Source: Platerodrilus igneus (taxonomy: Eukaryota; Arthropoda; Insecta; Coleoptera; Lycidae). From it: a stretch of 64,000 bases of DNA. A program made the position numbers and the translations under genes. The stretch spans positions 62,001-126,000 of the forward strand of contig JARFIW010001088.1 in assembly GCA_036346225.1 (NCBI GenBank), given 5' to 3'. The notes under the pieces are model-generated. The model ran no database searches. It saw only the letters and a program-made list of their open reading frames with translations, and was not told where the DNA came from. Below are positions 1 to 10,885 of this stretch, piece after piece; position 1 is the first letter of the stretch, and each line of letters opens with the position of its first letter.

Positions 1-1795
1 AAATATAATAGAGTTACAAATAAGATAGTATATTAGTGTAAAAAAGCTAGAAATAAATAGATGGAGGAGAATTGTAAGGGAATACAAGATGATTTGAGAG
101 TAGGTAAGACAGGCAGGGCTTAAAAGGCAGTCAAAAAGTTTTTCGGGGAAGATAGAAAAAATATAATGGTATTAAAGATGAGAATAATAAGCTTCTAATA
201 AATAAAGTTGAGGTAGCAGATAGATGGATAAGATATTTAGAAGATTTATATAAGGGGACGATATGGATAAGTTAGAGAACGACGAAGAAGAGGATGTAGA
301 AATAGGGTTCTCAATATTAAGAGAGGAATTTGATAGAGCTGTTAGAGATCTTAAACTAAATAAAGCGCCGGAGATAGACGATATACCCGCAGAATTAATA
401 AAATATGCAAGTCAGAAAACTTTAGACAGATTATATGAACTAGTAAAAGTAATATATGACACAGGTGAGGTTCTAATAGATTTCGAAAAATATATTATGA
501 TCCCAATCTCAAAAAAGTCAGAAGCTGATACGTGTGAGAATTTTAGAACGGTTTCTTTAACTTCCCACACTTCCAAAATACTAACAATTGTAATTAAAAA
601 TAGAGTAGAAGCTTTGACTGAGAATTATTTAGGTGAAGGCCAATATGGTTTTCGTAAAGACAGAGGGACTAGAGAACTGATACTAATGATTAGGGTAATT
701 TTCGAAACAAGGTTACAAAGAATAAAAAGACTCATTTTGAGTTTGTAGATTTAGAAAAAGCATTCGATAGGGTTAAATGGATTGTTATGTTCAAGGTTTT
801 GCGAAAAATAGAAACCTCTCATGGGGATAGAAAAATTATTTACAATCTATATAAAAACAAAAGCGTAGTAATTATTTTTAATACAATAGAAAAGGAAGCT
901 AAGAATAGAAATGGTGTTAGACAGGGCTGTATACTATCTCTCTTGATTTTTAATGTTTATATTGAGGAAGCTTTAAACTTAGATAGATACAGAAAAGAGA
1001 TAGGTATTAGTGTACATGAACACAAAATAGACATGTTACGTTTCGCAGATGATATAACCATTATAGCATAGTCTAGAAAAGAGTTAGGAGAGTTTTTAAA
1101 TATTTTAGATTAGATACTACAAAGTAACTATAGTACAAGAATTAACTCAGGAAAGACAAAGATAATGACAAGAGAGTTACAGCCTAGTTCAAAACCAAAA
1201 TTAGAAATCGGTATTACCTAGTTAGAGGAGGTAGATGAATTTTGCTATTTAGGTAGTATAATTACAATGGACGGACGTAGCAGAAGGGATATAGTAGCTA
1301 GAACAGCTCAAGCTAGAAAAATGTTTTTAGAAAATCTTACTAGTAGCTAATAGTATTACTTTAGGTAATAGACAAAGTTTCTTAAAGTCGTACGTATGGA
1401 GCGTTTTATTATACGGTAGTGAGACTTGGGCAATTAAAGAGATAGATAAGAAAAAGATAGAAGCTTTTGAAACTTGGTATTGTAGGAGAATGTTAAAGAT
1501 TAGTTGGACAGATAGAGTAACAAACGAGGAAGTTTATAGAAAAATAGGTGAGGAACCCTGTATGTGGAAACAATTGAAAGTCAGGAGAGATAGAACGATA
1601 GGGCACTAGTTAAGACATGAGGGACTATTTAGTAAGGTCTTAGATTATAGACTACCAAATAAAAATAGAGTAGGAAGGCCTAGACATAGCTATATTAGTC
1701 AAATTATTAGCGATTTATGCTGTGAAGGGTATGTAGACCTTATTAGACTAACTCAGAATAGAAAAGAATTTAGAGCTGCATAAAACCGACCTTAA
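1..1795 (+). pseudogene. Decayed LINE reverse transcriptase, 5' end outside window
   Basis: Non-LTR retrotransposon reverse transcriptase of the endonuclease-RT type frequent in insect genomes. Reading frames at 263-748 and 787-1071 carry finger/palm blocks: KAPEIDDIPAELI, the FRTVSLTSHTSKI segment, GQYGFRKDRGTRE, GVRQGCILS and the catalytic FADDITII at about 1046-1070. The C-terminal region continues in other frames with EFCYLGSIIT (about 1237), LLYGSETWAIKE (about 1410) and GRPRHSYISQII (about 1675), ending near 1785. It is broken by frameshifts (about 748, 1345, 1560) and by in-frame TAG codons at 1069, 1111, 1219 and near 1608. No intact copy can be made from it; the 5' half lies beyond the window start. 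Confidence 0.9.
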
Positions 1796-1807
1796 GTAAG
1801 TTCAGAA

Positions 1808-2310
1808 ACAAAAAAAAATAAATAAAAATTAGTCAACTAAACGACACCATGACATAACTCACAATTAGTTAGCGGTCTGGCGTGTTTTCAAGCGATTCGT
1901 TGCTTAAGCCTTACCATACAAATAATTTAATAAACGTCACCGTTACTAAACTCACAATTAGTTAGCGGTCTGGCATGCTGGCAGTTATTTGCTGCTTAAG
2001 CCTTACCACAACATATAACTTAAATAACGTCTCCATGACATAACTCACAATTAGTTAGCGGTCTGGCTTGTTGGCAGCGATTCGTTGCTTAAGCCTTACC
2101 ATAATATATAACTTAATAAACGTCTCCATGGCTTAATTCACAATTAGTTAGCGGTCTAGCATGTTGGCAGTGATTCACTTCTTAAGCCTTACCACAACAT
2201 ATAACTTAAATAACGTCTTCATGACAACTCACAATTAGTTAGCGGTCTGGCATGTTGCAGCGATTCGTTGCTTAAACCTTATCATAACATATAATTTAAC
2301 ACTTTTTATT
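1808..2310 (+). repeat. 93-bp minisatellite array, five units
   Basis: The core acaattagttagcggtctgg recurs with its common part starting at 1862, 1955, 2048, 2141 and 2232, giving spacings of 93, 93, 93 and 91 bases. Each unit also carries a ttgcttaagccttacca block and an acgtctccatgacataactc block. It directly follows the A-rich tail of the LINE (1808-1830). The same array, in the opposite orientation and with the same A-rich leader, is at 58396-58850. Confidence 0.95.
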
Positions 2311-2399
2311 TTTTGAAGAGATAACCAGGTAATATTTCATTTTCTTATAAATGGGAATCATGTAAATATGTTGGAGTTCTTTAACAACCATTAGGTTGC

Positions 2400-2575
2400 T
2401 AATATCTATGTAGAGCCAGGTAGATAAGAAAAAGATAGAAGAGTATTGGAAGACCTAGACCAAGTTATACAAGTCAAATTACTAGAAATTTAGATTTTGA
2501 AGGGTATGTAGAACTTTTTAGATTACCACAGATTAGAAAAGAAGCTAGAGCTGCGTCAAACCGACCTTAAGTGAG
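2400..2575 (+). pseudogene. Second LINE 3' fragment
   Basis: The segment repeats pieces of the LINE end seen before 1795: the gataagaaaaagatagaag block, the tatacaagtcaaattacta block and the terminal agctgc..aaaccgacctta block. Most of the body between them is deleted. It sits just after the minisatellite, so the array is bracketed by two copies of the LINE 3' coding end. Too short for any function. Confidence 0.7.
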
Positions 2576-2757
2576 GTCGAAAATAAGAAGAATGAATACT
2601 GTTTCTTGATAGTTCTTTACTATAGTGCTTTTGGTTCTACGCCAATACTGCCAAATATAACTTGTACGTTCAATAAAAAAAGGTATAGAAGGTGTTTATT
2701 TGTAACCAGAATAACAGTTTTATTGTAGTCACTATGGAAATTGTTAAACGTTCCTTT

Positions 2758-3585
2758 ATGGCTGGGTAAGAAAAGTCATTTTTAAAAAAATTGGTTTTGC
2801 AAAAACGGGAGATTATAGAATCAAAGAAAACGTATGCTATTTCATCTACTCAAAAACGTAAAGCCTGAATAGACATCACGACAGAATTTAATTGGTTTGG
2901 TGAATTCTCAAATGTAACGTTATTTATAATATTACAAGCAATTTATATTTATGAATAAACTCTTTTAATAGAGAACTGTAGAGCAGCTTAAGAAATGCTG
3001 GGGAAATATGAAAACCTAAAGAAGGAAAAAGCTATCCAAAGAAAAGAAGCATAGAATGACAACTGGCGGTGGTCTTTATCTACCACCATCTGAGGACGGT
3101 ATTGATGCAATTAATGCCACAGTTAATATTGAGATCATTGATAATGATGCACACGTATTACCTTCTCGTGCACTATCACAAGACAAATTTGTTTGGAACG
3201 AACACGATTATGCTACTGTATAAATTGAAACTGAAATGAGAAAAGATAATTTAGATTTATACAGGTCATATTTATTTGCTTTTACTTTTTTACTAATTTA
3301 ATATGCATAGAGCCGGGAAACGCAAATTCTGACAATGTTCAAACCCCTGCAAAAACCATGAAATATTATGCTAGGGGTACAGCTATTGAAATCGAGCTAG
3401 AGAAACGTGTAGAACACACGGAGGCTTTGAAAAAGCAAGATATGGATCTACACGAACTAATAATGAAGGAGCAACAATGGAAAGTTGAAGAGCAAGATAT
3501 TAGGCTTCAAATGGCAAAAAAAAATTAAAACAAGAGAAAATTAAAACCAAAGGGTTATTGGCAGATGATAAAGATTTTTAATGTG
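2758..3585 (+). pseudogene. Harbinger accessory protein, Myb/SANT-like DNA-binding
   Basis: Second gene of the Harbinger element; in this superfamily it binds the element ends and helps bring transposase to DNA. The first exon reads LVLQKREIIESKK and an FNWFGEFSN segment. A 58-nt GT-AG intron (2914-2971) joins in frame to RTVEQLKKCWGNMK, the diagnostic SANT helix. A TGGG.YLPPSEDGIDAI block follows, and after a second gap, NANSDNVQTPAKTMK and a charged helix EIELEKRVEHTEALKKQD near 3390-3450. Stops (e.g. about 2768 and 2865) and a shift near 3520 inactivate it. It ends about 55 bases before the convergent transposase stop. Confidence 0.8.
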
Positions 3586-3640
3586 TATTAAATAATTAGT
3601 ATATTTTAAAACTAAATAAAATATGTTTCTTCAAAGCATT

Positions 3641-3810
3641 TTATTTTAAATACAAGGTTACGCAAAATATCGATTCATAAAAGTATTCCTTATTGCAATT
3701 TCCCTTGCAACATTTGGAGCAAGAACTTGAGTGATGTGGTTTTCAGGCACAAGATCTTGTTCCACAAATCGTAATCGATGTTCAATTGCAATATTGTGCA
3801 GAACTGCAGT
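3641..3810 (-). pseudogene. Harbinger transposase, C-terminal exon piece
   Basis: Minus strand reads AVLHNIAIEHRLRFVEQD, then VARGNCNKEYFYESIF, and stops at 3641-3643. This is the C-terminus of a HARBI1-like transposase (the AVLHN motif is characteristic). It is the distal part of the gene whose beginning lies at 23140-24142, 19 kb away on the other side of the Polinton. The last codons before the break are continuous in frame with the first codons after 23139 when one copy of the TGCAGT duplication is kept. Confidence 0.92.
3805..3810. repeat. Polinton target-site duplication, left copy (TGCAGT)
   Basis: The hexamer TGCAGT directly precedes the terminal AGTAGTATAAC. The identical hexamer follows the right terminus at 23134-23139. 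Six bases is the known duplication length for Polinton/Maverick integration. Confidence 0.95.
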
Positions 3811-4441
3811 AGTAGTATAACTATGGAGAAGCTGGGACAGCTCTTTTTAAAGGGTCATAAATATCTTGTAAAGGGTGTGTGTATTATGGAAAAGAGAAGT
3901 ATGTATGTGTGAAGGTCATGTATGTGTAGGTGTGTGTGTGTGTTGGTATTAGTTAGGTTTGAGGATAACGATAGTATGGCTATGGAGAAGCTGGCCGGCC
4001 CTTTTTAAAAGGATCATAAATATCTTGTAAAGGGTGTGCGTATTATGTAAAAGAGAGGTATGTATGTGCAGGTGTGTGCGTGTAGGGTGTAGGGTATGTA
4101 TGGTTTGTCGGTGAAGTTAACGTGGAAGTCGTGCCGCCCTCGTGATAAAAGTGTGTGTGTGTAGATATCGATCGGTGGGGGGTGTGTGTGTGTGTGCGGT
4201 GTTGTTGTCGTTTTATTTTCGAAAAGAAAGGTATGTATCGTTATGTGTATAGGTGTGTAGGGGGGGCGTGCGTGTTTTAGTCTAAGACGAAATATCGTAA
4301 GGGGCGCGCAAGTGGTGCGAACGTGTTTTGTTTTAAGAGTGTGTTTTCGGGGGGGTGGTGGTGGTCGCGTTCGAGAATAAGTCTGGGTAAATAACCGCAA
4401 GGATTTTTTTATTACAGGTGTCGATAAGAAAAAAAATTGCG
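3811..4441 (+). repeat. Polinton left inverted terminal repeat
   Basis: Starts AGTAGTATAACTATGGAGAA and contains GT-rich simple repeats, as usual for Polinton ends. It matches the reverse complement of the right end with only four differences that I see over the outer 535 bases. It includes an internal direct duplication: the tatggagaagctgg...cataaatatcttgtaaaggg block at 3822 recurs at about 3982. The inner part (4386-4441, with attacaggtgtcgataagaa) again matches the right repeat. Confidence 0.95.
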
Positions 4442-4443
4442 AT

Positions 4444-4490
4444 GGCCCTTTTAAAAGGGCTGTCTCAGCTTCTCCATAGCTATACCACTG
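4444..4490 (-). repeat. Inverted copy of the Polinton terminus just inside the left repeat
   Basis: The sequence ggcccttttaaaagggctgt...cagcttctccatagctatac is, on the minus strand, close to the element's own first 45 bases (tatggagaagctg..acagc..ttttaaaggg). Thus the left repeat is bounded on both sides by terminal sequence in opposite orientation. The right end lacks it: its TIR borders other sequence at 22423. Confidence 0.85.
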
Positions 4491-5628
4491 ACGTAATCGT
4501 ATTTTTGCTCAAGATGGTTCGATCGATGACGTGTGCGTGTATTTTTTGCCCTTCGAGAGAGAAGATGATGAAAGTGCGCTATTTAATTCGTATACAAATA
4601 CGGGGTCATGGTTATCTCATCGGACACACGTGCAAGACGTTTCAAGTAAACTTTTAATAATTTGGAAATGTTACGCTCGATGTTTTCGTAGGCAATTATG
4701 ATGAAGTATTTAAAATAACGCAGAGATTTCAGATCGTCGGGCCAGAGAAAAAACGGGGTCGCGATTATCTCATCGGACACGTGCAAGACGTTTTAAATGT
4801 AATTGTTTCGGTATAAATGGTAAAAGTTCTTCCTTAATTTTGTGTGCATTATATGAACCCAAAGCATATACGATGACGAATCGTATTTTGCCGAGAAATA
4901 AAAAGTGGTCGTAAATTTTGTATAGTATACATTAATTATATAAAGCGGAAGTTAAAATATAAATGATCGAGTATGTTTTGTATAATTATTTTTATTATCG
5001 AAGTCGGGAATCGCTTTTGTTAAAACATTGTATGTATAAAAGATAGCTTCTTGGAACGCGTTAAGAAAATACTGTAGTTTAATGATTACATCATTCGTGA
5101 GTAAGTTTTAATTTCAGTACACATCGTTTTGCATCATTAATTATATAGGAACCCATTATTTTTAACAAATATGGGCTCATAAATCCTCGAAATATAGACG
5201 TTTGGGATTTTTATATTCTTTATCGATGCCGAGTCGGCGAAAATGACTTTGTTACTTACATCTTTGAATAAAAATATGCTCATTAATTTTATGCGACTTC
5301 AATATCCGCATAATAAAAGATGGCGTTTTAATTTGAATGAGCTTTTTTTGTCCAAAACAAGGGCAATGCTATTTAATTCTAATGAATTGCTATCGTTAAT
5401 GTCTGAATCGTGTATGTGGGGAGCGGTTTTCAGATGCGTAATAAATTGTACGTCATTCGGAGCGATATAAATAGAGGATCCCTTGTAAGGCTTTTTTATC
5501 TTGTAAAATATAAGGTTGAGAGTCGTGCAACGTGTTTTGTCATCGTGCAGCTTGCATTAAAAAATAGGTAATAATTGTAAATATATTTTTTAACTTTATG
5601 TAATTATATTCGTAATTAGAATTAAAAT
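4491..5628. other. Polinton left subterminal region, no convincing gene
   Basis: This holds two direct copies of a ttatctcatcggacacg..tgcaagacgttt block (about 4611 and 4763); a third, inverted copy sits in the right terminal repeat near 22560-22590. A 75-codon frame at 5243-5470 starts MTLLLTSLNKNMLINFMR but resembles nothing I know; it could be a small gene or chance. The remainder is AT-rich and likely carries promoter sequence for the left-arm genes. Confidence 0.5.
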
Positions 5629-6108
5629 ATGGAGTTAATTAAAAAAATCAATTCAGTAAGCCGCATCGATAGGAAGAAGACCGTAAAAGTCAAAGATCTC
5701 AAGCTACAGCGCCCTTATCCGGTTTTAAGCATCAAATCTCTTCAGTCAAGAAAGAATTCTCGCATCATTCTCGTCGAATTAGAAGAATGCGTTGTGTTCC
5801 TTCCGCAGAGAATCGCGGACGTAATTAGCTACAAAGATATCGAAGAGCTGAATAAACAGGAATGCCTTTGTTTGCACTACCTAGGATCGTTCGAAGTTGG
5901 TCAGTATTTAATATTTCAATTTTTTATTTAAAAAACTAATACGAAATTCGTTTATTTTAAAGGTAAACCTAATCCTGCAGCGAGTATTTCCTTCTGCTGC
6001 ATGGGCGAAAAACAAAAGGATCCATCATCATCAGCCCTCACGGATCCTCCCAAGGAAAATCAAGAACGGCAAGAGCAAAAAAAGCCATCCGTATCGTCAT
6101 CACACTAG
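5629..6108 (+). CDS. Small conserved Polinton protein, two exons
   Basis: Exon 1 (5629-5899) begins MELIKKINSVSRIDRKKT and contains the conserved-looking PYPVLSIKSLQSRKNSRII and VVFLPQRIADVI segments. A 63-nt intron (gtcagt...ttttaaag, 5900-5962) splits a glycine codon; exon 2 (5963-6108) continues GKPNPAASISFCCMGEKQKD and ends in a Ser/Gln/Lys-rich tail. The spliced product is about 138 residues and shows no break. Similar short proteins accompany the polymerase in insect Polintons as I recall them; a single-strand DNA-binding role would fit a protein-primed replicon but is a guess. The intron is inferred from frame continuity and splice signals only. It is the one left-arm gene that looks intact. 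Confidence 0.65.
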
Positions 6109-6176
6109 AATACCTACCTATACATGGTAATTAATTTTATAATTTTAGTATTTTTACATCTTGATTTTTAAAGTTA

Positions 6177-7315
6177 TGAGTATTGAATATAGAATTAGAT
6201 CAGCAACCCATTACAATCGTGATATGCTAATTGCGGATTATCCACATAATTTTTATAGAATCGCATGCAAGGAATTGCCTGCTTATTTAAAAGACTTTAA
6301 ATATCGGGACGGTTTTTGATTGGGTCTCGAGCCCTTTTTCTATTTTGCATGCAATTTAATTTGTTCGACAATTTAACGTGCTTAGAAGATTCGTATTCTA
6401 ACACAATAGCGTTTTGCTTCACCGACGTGTCTCGTATGAAAGAAAAGCTTTTAATTTATGTAATTACGACCGAAGGGCATTTTATAATATTAGCGAAAGC
6501 ATCTCGGCCGGTATTAGGTTGTTTAGATTTGTAGATCAATCTGCCGTATCGCCATTAAAAACAGTGTTTAATTTTCAGTATAAATGTGAAAGTGACATTT
6601 TCTTTTATGCAATTCTAAGAACCGATTGCCTATACGTGGACTTAAAAATAGAGAATTCGTGTTTTCAACTCAATTTATTAATTCTTTGTTGATTTGCAGA
6701 AAACCCTCCGCATGCGCTTGCATGAAATCGGCGATTTATTTGTCTATAGTAAATGTGTTAGAACGACAGATGTATTTTCTATAAAATCATCTAAAATTAC
6801 AGATTCAGAAAAATATGCTATAGACTTATCTTTTGTATAAGATTTTAAACTCGTACAAATTGTTAGAATAAAACGGAACTGCATGCCGAATTAGAAGCCA
6901 TTTTATGGTCCTGCGATTTATCGCCCAAAGACGATACGCCGAACGTATTAGTAAAATTGCACGGTTCAAAATACAGAAAGTTGGCATTGAAATACGAAAA
7001 AAATGTTAACTAACAGAAAAATCGAAGCGGACGCGGGCGTTTCGATGTGTTGTGATCAGATGCTACAGTTGTATCGAAAAGTGCACGCAATTTTAACGAA
7101 ATGTCGTAAAACTAAAGTATTTCGCAATTGGGTTCGAATATTAAAATCACACATTCACAACACCGAATCGATTTTAAGAACGGTGAAACAAACTTCTTCT
7201 TCGCTCTCGGCTAGTTATCTGAATCTATTCGAAAATCTTCTATGCCATATGAAAAGATATAAAATGCTATTTAAAAATCTATTAAAAACTACTGCGGCAG
7301 AATGTTCCTAAACAA
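6177..7315 (+). pseudogene. Broken Polinton gene of unknown function
   Basis: Begins MSIEYRIRSATHYNRDM at 6177 and runs 47 codons to a stop. Coding-like stretches then continue in other frames: NTIAFCFTDVSRMKEKLLI (about 6400), LFRFVDQSAVSPLKTVF (about 6520) and a 102-codon frame at 7003-7311 that is helical and basic (QMLQLYRKVHAILTKCRKTK, then SILRTVKQTSSSLSASYLN). I do not recognise the family. It may be one gene or two, since the 7003-7311 frame could stand alone. It lies between the small spliced gene and the polymerase, all on the plus strand, so it belongs to the early/replication side by position. Confidence 0.5.
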
Positions 7316-10300
7316 TGGATGTATTTTCGGAGCACGCCTCGACATTCTGAATTGGTTTGAAGCCGATCGTGTCTGCGTTTAAATCGAGAATTCAAACAGC
7401 TCAAATTATTAATGTTGCACATAAAGATCTTAATTTATTTATCGAAGATTGTAAAAACTAATTTTATCCAAATTGTATACGATTTTTAAAAATCACTCGG
7501 TAAACCTTAAAATTAATGTCGTGTTAGCGTGCGATTTTTCAAATTTTCCGTCGCGCTCAACGAAAATGAGTTTCAAACTAGGTATTTTCGACGCCCAACT
7601 TTTTAATTTGTTTCGGCAATTTAGAGAAGTTTAACGAGTGGTTTGCGTGCAATATCGCAACACGCTTGTTGGATAAAATAGAGAACGACGCAATGCACGG
7701 GTCAGGATTCACGCTATCCGAAATATTATTTTAAATGTTAATATTAATAAATGCTATGATATGTTTCACGCGAGTTGTTGCATGCCTCTTCCTATCGCAA
7801 TTCAAAACAAAAGGCCTGTTTAAACATTAGAAACAATGATTTTTCATGCTTTTATTGGAGCGTTTTAGCCGGAATAATTAAGCCTACAGCAGGTAAGCAT
7901 GCTAATCGCACAACTTCGTATCCGCATTTTGCAGAAATTTTTAATATGAAAAATTTCGTCAGCCCCATGCCTATATCGGATATATCGAAATTCGAAAAGC
8001 AGAATGATATTTCTGTAAATGTTTTTGCTCTTATTTTAAAACGCGCTCGATACATCGTAACACCGGTACAATTAACTAGCCAAAAACGAGATAAACACGT
8101 TAATCTGTTAATTGTTGAAGATGCGTATGTCGACGAGTCGTCAAAATTTAATTCTGACGACGAGGACGACGACGACGGCGACGAGGTCGATAAAGTTGGA
8201 AAAAGTTTGGAAGAATTAAAAAAAAATATTAAAGATTATAAACGGGGCGTTAGATATCATTATTGTCTTATAAAAAATTTAGCCTCACTTGTGAGAGGTC
8301 AATTAACTAAACATACGGGTCACTTTTACGTATGCGATAGATGTCTCTCCTATTTTTACGATCGCAAACGTCTTGATGCCCACGAGCAAGTATGCGAAAA
8401 ACTTAACGAGTGTCGTGTTATTTTACCCTCCGAAAAAAACAAATATTTACAATTTAAAGATTTTAAGTATAAAATACCTGTGCCGATGGTGGTTTATTCT
8501 GACATAGAATGCCTTATTAAAAAACCGAAAGAGCTTCCGAATCAGAACGCACTTTCAAATACCAGGAACATATTCCGTTTTCAATAGGATATTATTTTTA
8601 TTGTGGATATGACGAATCTCTTTCATATTACAGTTCATACACGGGCACAGACTGCATTTCTTGGTTTGTGCGACAATTAAAACATATTGCCATATGTTAT
8701 GGGAGCGCATTTTTAAAAACGAGCTTGCTACGTCCTCTATAGATGCCTCGACGGCAAAAACGTGCTTTATTTGCGAAGTCGATTTCTTGCCGGACGACGA
8801 AAAGGTTATCGATCACGATCACATGAATGGTTCTGTAAGAGGTGTTGCGCATAGCAGCTGTAATTTAAATTTTAGGTTATTTCCAATTATTCCCGTAGTC
8901 TATCATAATTTGAGCAATTATGATGCTCATTTTATTATTAAAGAGCTTGCTAACGCTTTCGAAGGCCCCATGAATATAATACCCTTGAATAATGAAAAAT
9001 ACATAACATTTTCTAAAAATACAACGACGCAAATGTGACGTTCAGATTCATAGATTTCTTTCGCTTTATGGCAATGTCATTGGAAAAATTAGCATGCGAG
9101 TTGTCTTTCGATGACTTTAAAGTTTTAAAAAAGGAATTTAGCTCGCTAAACCCGGATCGCATTAAATTGCTAATGCGCAAGGGTATTTTTCCCTACGAGT
9201 ATTTGGATGACATTTTGAAATTAAGCGAAGAAAATCTTCCTCCTATAGAATGTTTTATAGCAATCTTAATGAATCACATATTGAAGAATCGGAATATATT
9301 CATGCGCAAACCGTATGGAGCACTTTTAAATGCAAAATTTAGGAGACTACGCGGACCTATATTTAAAATGCGACATTCTTTTACTTTGCGATATATTCCA
9401 AGACTTTAGAAAAATTGTCTTGAAACATACAAATTGGATCCCTTAAATTTTGTGACTTTGGCGAGCTACTCGTGGTCTAGCATGTTATTATATACTAAAA
9501 TCAGGCTAGAACTAATTTGTGACGTCGACATGTTTTTAATGATCGAAAGAGGCATTCGGGGGGGCCTTACTCAAGTCGTAAAACGATATGTAGAATCCAA
9601 TAATAAATATTATCCCCAAACGTATGATCCATCCAAGCCGAATAAATTTTTATTTTACGGAGATATTAATAATCTCTATGGTCATGCCGAATCTTGCTAT
9701 TTGCCTTACGGGGATTTCAAATGGCTAACGCCTGAAGAAATATTAAAGTTTAATGTTACAACGGTGAGCATTACGAGCGATAAAGGTTATATTATCGAAT
9801 GCGACTTGGAATTTCCTACGGACATTCACGACGCTCAGAAAGAGTTGCCGATGTGCCCAGAACAGGACACGCCTCCGGGCTCGAAATTTTCAAAATTAAT
9901 GTGCACTCTCACGAAAAGTTCAACTACGTTGTGCATTACAGAAATCTCCAGGTTTATTTATCTGCGGGCGTAGTTATGACGCGCGTTCATAAGGTTTTAG
10001 AATTCGGTCAGTCTCCTTGGTTGAGACCGTTTGTCGAATTAAATACAAGAATGCGCACGGAAGCTAAAACGGAATTTGCACAAAATCTATATAAATTTGC
10101 AAACAATTCCATTTTTGGTAAAACAATAAAGAATGTTAGGAAAAGACGCGTCATAAAATTAGTGACTCATTGGAGCGGTCGGTATGGTGCTCTATCTTTA
10201 ATTTCCAAACCAAATTTCCATTCGGCAACGATTTTGACAAAAATCTGGTCGCGATCGAATTGAGCAAAACAGAGATAGAGTTCAACAAACCTATCTACAT

Positions 10301-10885
10301 AGGTATGGCCATCTTAGAATTATCAAAAATTGAATTATATAATTTTCACTACGATTTCATGAAGGCAAAATTTGCAAATAATTGCGAATTATGCTACATG
10401 GACACCGACAGCCTTTTGTATAGTGTGACGTGCAATGATTTCTATGAAGAGTGTATAAAGACGAATCTAGAAAAATTTGATACGAGCGCTTATGAACCCG
10501 ATAACATCTATAAAATTCCTTTAATTAATAAAAAAGTCATTGGTCTTATGAAAGACGAAACTAGAGGTCGTATTTTAACGCACTTTGTAGGCCTTCGATC
10601 GAAAATGTACTCTTTAAAAATAGAAGGCCGTGAGATAATAAAGAAGGCTAAGGGTGTTAAAAGTACATTATCGATCAGCAAATCTGTTTCGATCACTATC
10701 TCGATACGTTACGAAATAAAGTAGTTATAGAACGAGACTAAAATAGCATACGATCATATTTGCATAAGGTATATTCCATACGTCAGACGAAAATTGCTTT
10801 AAGTTATCAAGATGATAAAAGATACATTTTATCTAACGGAATAGATACTTTGCCTCATGGGCACTATCTAATAAAGGACCTTTGA
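7316..10885 (+). pseudogene. POLB: Protein-primed family B DNA polymerase (PolB)
   Basis: Replicative polymerase of the element, about 1,150-1,200 codons as laid out. In order: an N-terminal domain (7316-7770) with SAFKSRIQTAQIINVAH; ISINVYGL-type region; a zinc-finger-like CDRC...H...C block (about 8330-8400); exonuclease I motif YSDIECL (about 8500); an HNH/endonuclease VII-like insert CFICEVDF...DHDH...HSSCN (8770-8865); exonuclease II motif HNLSNYDAHF (about 8910); polymerase motif A region YGDINNLYG (about 9660); motif B KFANNSIFG (about 10095); motif C YMDTDSLL (about 10400); and a C-terminus ending at the TGA of 10883-10885. It is split by at least six frame breaks (near 7350-7760 several, 8587, 9030, 9400, 9850-9970, 10200, 10690) yet all motifs survive. 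It converges with the integrase gene. Confidence 0.93.

Noticed and set aside
1808..2310. CRISPR array
   Set aside because: The repeats are contiguous 93-bp minisatellite units without unique spacers, in an animal genome.
4014..4400. 128-codon minus frame in the left Polinton repeat
   Set aside because: It is the translation of GT-rich simple repeats (Thr/Pro/His low complexity) in a noncoding terminal repeat.
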